From: Bacteroidota bacterium
GTDB lineage: Bacteria > Bacteroidota > Bacteroidia > Chitinophagales > Chitinophagaceae
Direction of reading: 5' to 3'
DNA: 5,135 bases
Assembly (NCBI GenBank): GCA_023386855.1
Contig: JAEWIW010000255.1
Location: forward strand, 1-5,135
This document shows positions 1 through 5,135 of this stretch, piece after piece (positions within the stretch are counted from its first letter, which is position 1; each line of letters begins with the position of its first letter). A program made the translations under genes and the position numbers. Below the pieces are notes generated by a model. It had not been told where the DNA came from. It searched no databases and saw only the letters and a list, made by a program, of their open reading frames with translations.

Positions 1-505
1 TGATCACACTGCCGATATAACCGAAAGAATATCCCCTTGCACTAATCCTGTCGCGGTCCTCTTCAGCCGCGATCTCCGGCAGGTATGAATTATAAAAAAC
101 CTGGCTTCCATAGAAGCCGATACCTGCCATCATGAAACAGAAAAGACCGAATCCTACATTCGTTTTATCGAAGAAAAATAAAAGGGAACAACTGATGGCG
201 CCGAGGTAACAAAAGAAACGCATGAAGTTCTTTTTGCTTCCCCTGTAATCGGCAATGGAAGAAAGAACAGGCGACATCAAAGCGATGATAAAAAAACCGG
301 TCGCCAGTACATAATCTTTGAGTTCAGTGTTCACAAAACTTCGCCCGAACATGGGAACCCCATTGGCAAACTCGGGTTGTTTAACCGAGGTCATTGCCGC
401 GTAATAAGCAGGAAAAAAAGTAGTGGTGATCACCAGGCTATACACAGAATTAGCCCAGTCGTACATGCACCAGCCATTGATCACTTTTTTGGATGCCGTG
501 GACAT
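1..505 (-). CDS. UMF1/Atg22-like MFS transporter, N-terminal part (runs off window)
   Basis: Only the first 168 codons are present; the gene continues beyond base 1. The start is the ATG at 505-503: the same frame has a TAA stop at 517-515, so no longer start is possible. The protein opens with a short polar tail and then GWCMYDWANSVY (residues 11-22), the YDWANS signature I know from the N-terminus of UMF1/Atg22-type major facilitator proteins. A hydrophobic helix follows at about 20-37, another at about 66-84, then a loop IADYRGSKK (84-92) resembling MFS motif A between helices 2 and 3. Further helices lie near 95-112 and 115-135. The last visible segment, RISARGYSFGYIGS (153-166), is also typical of this family. 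It would be an inner-membrane secondary transporter; the bacterial substrate is not known to me and cannot be read from the sequence. It lies 45 nt downstream of uppP on the same strand, so co-transcription is possible. Confidence 0.88.
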   Translation of the reverse strand, partial: MSTASKKVINGWCMYDWANSVYSLVITTTFFPAYYAAMTSVKQPEFANGVPMFGRSFVNTELKDYVLATGFFIIALMSPVLSSIADYRGSKKNFMRFFCYLGAISCSLLFFFDKTNVGFGLFCFMMAGIGFYGSQVFYNSYLPEIAAEEDRDRISARGYSFGYIGSVI

Positions 506-531
506 GCTTATATTTTACAGTGAGAAATAAT

Positions 532-541
532 CTTTCCTCCC
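532..541 (-). promoter_or_regulatory. Purine-rich, Shine-Dalgarno-like stretch in the uppP-MFS gap
   Basis: The minus strand reads GGGAGGAAAG, a strong match to the anti-16S sequence. It sits 26 nt from the MFS ATG at 505, too far for normal initiation at that codon. No ATG, GTG or TTG lies at usable distance, and the transporter frame has a stop in between. It may be a ribosome standby site or chance. The 45-nt gap (506-550) contains no clear Bacteroidota promoter and no hairpin terminator. Confidence 0.25.
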
Positions 542-550
542 AGGTAAGCA

Positions 551-1333
551 CTATTGAATATAGCCCGTCATGATCAGCGCAAACAAAATAATACCGGCGA
601 TAATCCTGTACCATCCAAACAGCCTGAAGCCATGCTTCTGCAAAAAACCGATGAAAAACTTGATGGCCAGTATGGCAACAACAAATGCCACAAGGTTTCC
701 TATCAACAATATCTGAACATGATCGCTTGTGAAGGTTTCATAACCTTTGAACAGTTTATAAGCCGTTGCTGCAAACATGGTAGGTACGGCCAGGAAGAAA
801 GAGAACTCAGCTGCAAGCTTCCTGCTCATGCCCTGTTGCATACCGCCGATGATGGAAGCTGCACTGCGGCTCACCCCTGGGATCATGGCCAGGCATTGCC
901 AAACACCGGTCAATACGGCCTGTTTAGGCGTTACCTCATCCACCGTTTCAGTATGGTATTTCTGGAAGTGCCTGTCGATAAACAATAAAACGATACCTCC
1001 AAGGAATAAAGTGATGGCAACCGTCAGCGGGCTTTCCATTAATTCATCGATCTTGTCGGCAAATAATTTTCCAAATACCAGCGCAGGAATAACAGCAAGA
1101 ATGAGCTTTACATAAAAGCGGATATTCTTGAAGTCGAAAAATTTTCTCCAGTACAATACTACCACTGCCAGGATCGCTCCCAGCTGAATGGCTACTTCAT
1201 AAAGCTTGGTGAACTCATCTTTGTGGATGCCCATCAGGCTGGAAGTAATGATCATATGACCGGTGGAAGATACCGGCAAATACTCTGTAATTCCTTCAAC
1301 AATGGCTATGATGATGGCTTCAAATACATTCAT
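551..1333 (-). CDS. uppP: Undecaprenyl-diphosphate phosphatase (UppP/BacA)
   Basis: This 260-residue integral membrane enzyme removes one phosphate from undecaprenyl diphosphate. It regenerates the C55 lipid carrier used for peptidoglycan and surface polysaccharide, and overproduction is known to give bacitracin resistance. Both family motifs are visible. The first is [14 protein letters not shown] at residues 13-26, with glutamates E13 and E17, S23 and H26 aligning with E. coli E17, E21, S27 and H30. The second is PGVSRS at 152-157, with the essential arginine at R156. The usual threonine closing the second motif is serine here (S160), a mild change. Hydrophobic segments near 45-62, 73-92, 103-119, 140-160, 175-195, 208-228 and 238-258 fit the multi-helix fold, and the length is near the family norm of about 265-275. 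The ATG at 1333 gives the standard N-terminus and the stop is TAG. No clear Shine-Dalgarno precedes it, which is common in Bacteroidota. It starts 21 nt after the DUF3098 gene, so the two are probably co-transcribed. Confidence 0.96.
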   Translation of the reverse strand: MNVFEAIIIAIVEGITEYLPVSSTGHMIITSSLMGIHKDEFTKLYEVAIQLGAILAVVVLYWRKFFDFKNIRFYVKLILAVIPALVFGKLFADKIDELMESPLTVAITLFLGGIVLLFIDRHFQKYHTETVDEVTPKQAVLTGVWQCLAMIPGVSRSAASIIGGMQQGMSRKLAAEFSFFLAVPTMFAATAYKLFKGYETFTSDHVQILLIGNLVAFVVAILAIKFFIGFLQKHGFRLFGWYRIIAGIILFALIMTGYIQ

Positions 1334-1354
1334 AAGGTTGGTTATTCCGGCTGG

Positions 1355-1606
1355 TTATTGTTTCGGTTTGCGCATGATCGCAAAGATCTCGATGCCCAAT
1401 CCCAGCAGGATTAAAATGGGAGCGATGGTGATACGGGTGGTGCTATATACTTTATCGGGATGGAATTCATTGGGATTATCACTTTTACCGCCGGCCATCA
1501 GGATCAGTCCAAGCCCGATCACGGCAAGGCCGATAATGATCCAGGTATAGTTCTCTTTGCCGAACAGGTTGCTGTTGGCAGCGCTGTTCTTCTTCTTTTC
1601 GATCAT
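1355..1606 (-). CDS. DUF3098 family small membrane protein
   Basis: This 83-residue protein has two hydrophobic segments, at about residues 22-39 (WIIIGLAVIGLGLILMAGG is the core) and 60-77 (IAPILILLGLGIEIFAIM). They are joined by a polar loop with NEFHPDKVYSTTRI, and a lysine-rich head and a short basic tail flank the helices. I recognise this layout, including the NPxEFxPDxVYSxxRI-like loop, as DUF3098, a family I know from Bacteroidota where it lies between ftsX and uppP, as it does here. No biochemical function is known to me and no catalytic residue stands out. The positive charge at both ends suggests both termini are cytoplasmic, with the loop in the periplasm; this is inference. The ATG at 1606 has no Shine-Dalgarno-like sequence before it. 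It follows ftsX by 69 nt and precedes uppP by 21 nt on the same strand, which suggests a shared transcript and perhaps an envelope-related job. Confidence 0.87.
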   Translation of the reverse strand: MIEKKKNSAANSNLFGKENYTWIIIGLAVIGLGLILMAGGKSDNPNEFHPDKVYSTTRITIAPILILLGLGIEIFAIMRKPKQ

Positions 1607-1675
1607 GAGTTTTCGTTTAAAGTGCCGAAGATAATGAATCGGTTTTGCAGAAAAAGATAATTACTGCATGCGCAT
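1607..1675 (-). other. 69-nt gap between ftsX and the DUF3098 gene, no clear signal
   Basis: The minus strand here has no hairpin followed by a T-run, so I see no terminator. The best promoter-like match is TATCTTCG, seven of eight to TAnnTTTG, but no TTG sits at the right distance upstream. The gap is most simply an untranslated spacer within an operon. Confidence 0.4.
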
Positions 1676-2551
1676 TTAATAAAGGTCATCCAGTTTCATC
1701 TTGAGGTATTTCACCACGCTGCGCTGGGTACTGAACAGGCTGATGCCAATACCGAGTAACAAAAGAATCAGGAAAAGGAGCAATAGCTTGCTGTTGTCTC
1801 GCAGGTCGCGCAGGTAGGGCACAAAGTTTTCAAAAATCAGGATCAACCCATAGATCAGCAGGATGGCAATGCCCGCTGCAATGGTTCCATTAATAATCGC
1901 CCGGATATTCATTGGCTTGCTGATAAAGCCGCGGGTTGCGCCCACCATTTGCATGGTCTTGATGATAAAGCGGTTGCTGTACATGGCAAGCCTGATGGTA
2001 TTATCAATAAGCACAATAGACAAAAGGGAAAATACCGCTGCAAGAATAAACAGGCCAAGCAATATCCATTGCATGGTCTGCCCCATTTTTTCTACCAGGG
2101 ATGCCGGGTAATTCACGCTCTGAACCACCATGGAAAAGCGGTTGATGTCTTCCTGTATGGCCTTCAGGCTGTCTTTCTGTACATAATTGCTGCGGGTGTA
2201 AAAATCAATGGAGGCGGGCAGGGGGTTTTCATCGAGCAGTTCAGCAAAATCGGATTCACCTTTCGACAACCACCGCTTCTTTGCTGTTTCCTTGTCGATA
2301 TACTCCACCGATTTTGTATAAGGTTTCGCCGCGATATAATTTTTCAGGGAATCAATATCCTTCTGGTTCACGTTATTCCGGAGATATACCTGCACCTGTA
2401 CTTCTTCTTTCAACTGTACAATATATTTGCTGGCATTAAGCATTAACCATCCGAAAATGCCCACGAAGAACAACACGATGGTCACACCGAGTATGGCCAT
2501 AAAATAAGAGGGCTTGGATCGTTTTGCAGAGGATTTACTGATTGCTGCCAT
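1676..2551 (-). CDS. ftsX: Cell division protein FtsX (ABC-type permease subunit)
   Basis: FtsX is the inner-membrane partner of the FtsE ATPase; in other bacteria the pair controls peptidoglycan hydrolases at the division site. From the ATG at 2551 the protein has 291 residues. A short basic cytoplasmic head is followed by TM1 at about 17-38. An extracytoplasmic domain of about 120 residues comes next, beginning EEVQVQVYLRNNV and containing the usual YIDKETA and NPLPASIDFY elements. TM2 (160-183), TM3 (220-240) and TM4 (256-273) form the conserved C-terminal permease unit. The loop after TM2 carries MQMVGATRGFI (200-210), matching the family's VGATxxFI signature. The same frame extends to a TTG at 2602, but that lies upstream of the predicted promoter and inside its -33 box. 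The ATG is preceded by AAGGAA, so I chose the ATG. ftsE is not adjacent in this window, as I would expect for Bacteroidota. It is the first gene of the leftward unit. Confidence 0.95.
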   Translation of the reverse strand: MAAISKSSAKRSKPSYFMAILGVTIVLFFVGIFGWLMLNASKYIVQLKEEVQVQVYLRNNVNQKDIDSLKNYIAAKPYTKSVEYIDKETAKKRWLSKGESDFAELLDENPLPASIDFYTRSNYVQKDSLKAIQEDINRFSMVVQSVNYPASLVEKMGQTMQWILLGLFILAAVFSLLSIVLIDNTIRLAMYSNRFIIKTMQMVGATRGFISKPMNIRAIINGTIAAGIAILLIYGLILIFENFVPYLRDLRDNSKLLLLFLILLLLGIGISLFSTQRSVVKYLKMKLDDLY

Positions 2552-2555
2552 GAAT

Positions 2556-2561
2556 TTCCTT
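2556..2561 (-). promoter_or_regulatory. Ribosome binding site that fixes the ftsX start
   Basis: The minus strand reads AAGGAA, four bases before the ATG at 2551. It is the only Shine-Dalgarno-like sequence near a possible ftsX start, and it favours this ATG over the in-frame TTG 17 codons upstream. Confidence 0.6.
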
Positions 2562-2591
2562 GATTTAGGGCCAAAAATAGTTATATTTTTG
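2560..2591 (+). promoter_or_regulatory. Bacteroidota-type promoter for leuS
   Basis: A -33 TTG (2560-2562) is followed after 21 nt by TATTTTTG (2584-2591), an exact match to the TAnnTTTG -7 consensus. Transcription would start near 2597, leaving a leader of about 26 nt. That is far too short for a T-box or a leader-peptide attenuator, so leucine-responsive RNA control of leuS is not supported here. Confidence 0.65.
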
Positions 2592-2598
2592 CGGCCCT
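2567..2598. repeat. Imperfect palindrome joining the two divergent -7 boxes
   Basis: CAAAAATA (2572-2579) and TATTTTTG (2584-2591) are perfect inverted copies with the spacer GTTA between them. AGGGC (2567-2571) and GCCCT (2594-2598) extend the symmetry outward, with two unpaired bases (2592-2593) on the right side. The arms are the -7 boxes of the ftsX and leuS promoters. The symmetry may simply reflect two copies of one promoter facing apart, or it may also be a dimeric regulator site. Confidence 0.8.
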
Positions 2599-2603
2599 TC
2601 AAA
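2572..2603 (-). promoter_or_regulatory. Bacteroidota-type promoter for ftsX
   Basis: On the minus strand the -33 box TTTG (2603-2600) is followed after 20 nt by TATTTTTG (2579-2572), an exact match to the TAnnTTTG -7 consensus of Bacteroidota. The transcript would begin near 2565, giving a leader of about 15 nt that holds only the ribosome binding site. It overlaps the leuS promoter on the other strand. Prediction from consensus only. Confidence 0.65.
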
Positions 2604-2610
2604 CAATAAC

Positions 2611-2614
2611 GGAG
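2611..2614 (+). promoter_or_regulatory. leuS ribosome binding site
   Basis: GGAG lies nine bases before the ATG at 2624, normal spacing for a Shine-Dalgarno element. With the N-terminal residues matching the family, it supports this start. Confidence 0.55.
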
Positions 2615-2623
2615 CGGTTTAAC

Positions 2624-5135
2624 ATGGAGTATTCATTCAGGCAAATAGAAAAGAAATGGCAGGAACACTGGAAACAGAACAATGCCTACGCGGTATCCAA
2701 TAATAGTGATAGGCCCAAGTACTATGTTCTTGATATGTTTCCTTACCCCAGTGGGGCAGGGCTGCATGTAGGTCATCCACTAGGTTATATTGCCAGCGAT
2801 GTTTTTGCACGTTATAAAAGATTAAAAGGTTTTAACGTGCTTCATCCCATGGGTTATGATGCCTTTGGCCTTCCTGCAGAACAGTTCGCGATCGATCATG
2901 GCATTCATCCCGCCGTTTCTACTGAAGATAATATCCGGAATTTCCGCAGGCAGTTGGATAATATCGGGTTTTCTTACGACTGGAACCGGGAAGTGCGAAC
3001 CTGTGATCCTTCATACTATAAATGGACACAATGGATCTTCCTCCAATTATTTGGTTCATGGTTCAATAGGTCAAAAGGAAAAGCTGAACCTATAAATGTT
3101 CTTACCGCCTTCTTTGAGAAAGAAGGAAATAGAAATTATGAATGTCCTGGCGATGCTTCCATTATTTTTTCTGCAGCAGAATGGAACGCTTTCAGCGAAG
3201 CCAAAAAACAGGAAGTATTAATGGAATACCGCCTGGCTTATTGCGGTATCGGTGAAGTGAACTGGTGCGAAGCGCTGGGTACTGTACTGGCCAATGATGA
3301 AGTGGTGAATGGTGTAAGTGAACGTGGTGGTTTTCCCGTAGTGAAAAAGAAATTAAGACAATGGTACCTGCGCATTACCGAATATGCCGACAGGTTGCTG
3401 AAAGGCCTTGATACAGTGGATTTCAGTGATGCCATGAAGGAGATGCAGTCGAACTGGATCGGGAAAAGTTATGGTGCTGAAATCGATTTTGCGATCAGCG
3501 GACATGACCAAAAACTTCGCGTATATACTACGCGCCCCGATACCATTTTTGGTGTAGATTTCATGGTGGTGGCTCCAGAACACGAGATTGTTCAACAGGT
3601 CACTACTGCAGGCGAAGAGAAAAATGTAGAGGAATACCTGGCCTATGTGAACAGTCGCAGTGAAAGAGAACGCATGGCGGAAAAGAAGATCACGGGCTGC
3701 TTTACAGGAGCCTATGCCATCAATCCTTTCGATGGCCGTGAAATTCCCATCTGGATCAGTGAATATGTGCTTGCTGGTTATGGAACGGGTGCCATCATGG
3801 CCGTTCCTTGCGGTGATGAACGTGATCATAAGTTTGCGCAATACTTCAATATTCCTATTACCAATATTATTGGTGAATATTACAACGGAACGGAAGCCAA
3901 TGCTACAAAGGAAGCGATCCTTACCAACAGCGGGTTTTTGAATGGAACCAAAATGCAGGATGCTATTGAAATAGTGATCAGCAGGCTGGAAGAAATGGGC
4001 ATTGGAAAGCGCAAGGTGAATTATAAGATGCGTGATGCTGCTTTCAGTCGCCAGCGCTACTGGGGTGAACCTTTCCCTATCGTTTGGAAAGAAGGAATAG
4101 CCATACCACTGGATGAATCGGAATTGCCGGTGGTACTTCCTGATCTCGAGGATCTTCGTCCCGGCCCCGGTGGTGAAGGCCCGCTGGCCAACCTCGAAGA
4201 ATGGAAAAATTATAAAGGGGGAATCAGGGAAGTGAATACCATGCCGGGCTATGCAGGAAGCAGCTGGTATTTCCTTCGTTATATGGATCCTCATAACAAT
4301 AATGAATTCTGCAGCCGGTCGGCATCGGATTACTGGAACCAGGTCGATGTATATGTGGGTGGAACTGAACACGCCGTAGGGCACCTGCTCTATAGCAGGA
4401 TGTGGACCAAAGCCTTGTTCGACCTGGGTTATATCGGTTTTGATGAACCCTATAAAAAGCTGGTGAACCAGGGGAAGATAGGTGGTGATTCAAGACTTGT
4501 TTACCGGGTTAGCGGCTCGAACAGGTTTGTATCGGCAGGAATAAAAGACCAGTATGAAACGGATGAACTCCATGTGGATGTGTCGATGGTAAACGGCTTG
4601 GAACTGGATATAGATGCCTTCAAAAAATGGAAGCCGGATTATGAGAATGCTGAGTTCATTTTGGAAAATGATAAATACATCTGTGGCTCCAGGCTGGAGA
4701 AAATGAGTAAACGTTATTTCAACGTGGTGAATCCCGATGATATCGTTGAACAATATGGTGCCGATACTTTCAGGATGTATGAAATGTTCCTGGGCCCTGT
4801 TGAACAGGATAAACCCTGGGATACCAAGGGTATTGAAGGTGTTCACCGCTTTCTTAAAAAACTCTGGCGGTTGTTCTATGATGAAATGAAAGGAAAGCAA
4901 TGGACAGGTGATGAGCCAACAGCAGCGGAATGGAAAGTGCTTCATAAAACCATCAAAAAAATCGAAGAAGATCTTGAGCGGTTTTCCTTTAATACAGGCG
5001 TTAGCGCCATGATGATGTGTGTGAACGACCTGAATGATCTTAAATGTCATAAGAAAGATATACTTCGAAACCTGGTGATCCTGCTGGCGCCCTATGCTCC
5101 ACATATCAGCGAGGAGTTATGGCATGCCCTGGAAC
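2624..5135 (+). CDS. leuS: Leucyl-tRNA synthetase, C-terminus beyond window
   Basis: This class Ia cytoplasmic enzyme charges tRNA(Leu) with leucine using ATP and edits mischarged tRNA. The frame is open for 837 codons from the ATG; Bacteroidota homologues run to about 920-940 residues as I recall, so the end of the anticodon-binding and C-terminal region is missing. The catalytic HIGH motif is HVGH (48-51), in MFPYPSGAGLHVGH. A segment at about 146-206 with C174, and C207 and C215 just after it, occupies the zinc-module position. The CP1 editing domain shows TTRPDTIFG (302-310) and GYGTGAIMAVPCGDERD (385-401), with D401 at the position of the conserved editing aspartate (E. coli D345). RQRYWG (476-481) and VGGTEHAVGHLLY (578-590) return to the catalytic core. 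The second signature is KMSKR (693-697) instead of KMSKS. The alpha-helical anticodon-binding domain begins after about 730 (GVHRFLKKLWRLF). No internal stop or frameshift is present. Confidence 0.97.
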   Translation, partial: MEYSFRQIEKKWQEHWKQNNAYAVSNNSDRPKYYVLDMFPYPSGAGLHVGHPLGYIASDVFARYKRLKGFNVLHPMGYDAFGLPAEQFAIDHGIHPAVSTEDNIRNFRRQLDNIGFSYDWNREVRTCDPSYYKWTQWIFLQLFGSWFNRSKGKAEPINVLTAFFEKEGNRNYECPGDASIIFSAAEWNAFSEAKKQEVLMEYRLAYCGIGEVNWCEALGTVLANDEVVNGVSERGGFPVVKKKLRQWYLRITEYADRLLKGLDTVDFSDAMKEMQSNWIGKSYGAEIDFAISGHDQKLRVYTTRPDTIFGVDFMVVAPEHEIVQQVTTAGEEKNVEEYLAYVNSRSERERMAEKKITGCFTGAYAINPFDGREIPIWISEYVLAGYGTGAIMAVPCGDERDHKFAQYFNIPITNIIGEYYNGTEANATKEAILTNSGFLNGTKMQDAIEIVISRLEEMGIGKRKVNYKMRDAAFSRQRYWGEPFPIVWKEGIAIPLDESELPVVLPDLEDLRPGPGGEGPLANLEEWKNYKGGIREVNTMPGYAGSSWYFLRYMDPHNNNEFCSRSASDYWNQVDVYVGGTEHAVGHLLYSRMWTKALFDLGYIGFDEPYKKLVNQGKIGGDSRLVYRVSGSNRFVSAGIKDQYETDELHVDVSMVNGLELDIDAFKKWKPDYENAEFILENDKYICGSRLEKMSKRYFNVVNPDDIVEQYGADTFRMYEMFLGPVEQDKPWDTKGIEGVHRFLKKLWRLFYDEMKGKQWTGDEPTAAEWKVLHKTIKKIEEDLERFSFNTGVSAMMMCVNDLNDLKCHKKDILRNLVILLAPYAPHISEELWHALE

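Noticed and set aside
554..988. Plus-strand open frames of 144 and 112 codons opposite uppP
   Set aside because: The minus strand encodes UppP with its catalytic motifs intact, and the plus-strand products are Cys/His-rich shadows without any domain.
1668..1675. ATGCGCAT palindrome just past the ftsX stop
   Set aside because: An isolated 8-bp palindrome with no T-run or flanking symmetry; expected by chance and not a terminator.
1949..2446. A 165-codon plus-strand open frame opposite ftsX
   Set aside because: It is antisense to FtsX; the product has no family resemblance and no ribosome binding site.
2592..2623. T-box riboswitch or leucine attenuator ahead of leuS
   Set aside because: The predicted leader is only about 26 nt, with no room for specifier and antiterminator structures or a leucine-rich leader peptide.
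3041..3240. Possible frameshift or foreign insert in leuS, suggested by AT-richer DNA
   Set aside because: The frame stays open and the translated residues match the pattern I know from Bacteroidota LeuRS, with canonical sequence on both sides.
3353..4384. A 343-codon open frame on the minus strand inside leuS
   Set aside because: It is wholly antisense to a clear synthetase frame with conserved motifs, and its translation has no recognisable domain or hydrophobic pattern. Long antisense frames are expected from the codon bias of leuS.
4490..5104. A 204-codon minus-strand open frame inside leuS
   Set aside because: It is antisense to the leuS C-terminal half, with no recognisable family and low-complexity F/H/I-rich composition typical of a shadow frame.

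Overview
The window looks like ordinary chromosomal housekeeping DNA from a member of the Bacteroidota, probably a Chitinophagaceae-like bacterium of moderate GC. Three things point that way. The gene order ftsX - DUF3098 - uppP is, from memory, typical of that phylum. The leucyl-tRNA synthetase carries what I recall as a Bacteroidota-type insertion. The only convincing promoters match the Bacteroidota consensus (TTTG / TAnnTTTG) rather than the E. coli one. The assignment rests on recognition, not on a database search.

Layout. A divergent pair of transcription units starts from one short intergenic region near 2552-2623. Leftward (minus strand) run ftsX (cell-division/ABC-type membrane protein), a small DUF3098 membrane protein, uppP (undecaprenyl-diphosphate phosphatase) and, after a 45-nt gap, the first 168 codons of a UMF1/Atg22-like MFS transporter that leaves the window at base 1. 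Rightward (plus strand) runs leuS, leucyl-tRNA synthetase. It is open from its start codon for 837 codons and leaves the window at base 5135, missing roughly its last tenth. No stops or frameshifts interrupt any of the five genes.

How the genes fit together. FtsX and UppP both serve envelope growth: FtsX is the membrane partner of the FtsE ATPase, and UppP recycles the C55 lipid carrier for peptidoglycan and other polymers. The DUF3098 protein between them is uncharacterised; its position suggests an envelope role, but nothing in its sequence proves one. The MFS gene may be a read-through member of the same unit. leuS is separate in function and shares only the promoter region.

The most notable non-coding feature is that shared region. 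The two -7 boxes lie back to back as a perfect 8-bp inverted repeat with a 4-nt spacer, embedded in a longer imperfect palindrome. Each -33 box lies at or near the other promoter's expected start point, so the two promoters should interfere with each other. I found no RNA genes, mobile elements, CRISPR arrays, long repeats or convincing terminators, and no novel multi-gene system. There is no gene-free stretch longer than 300 bases.
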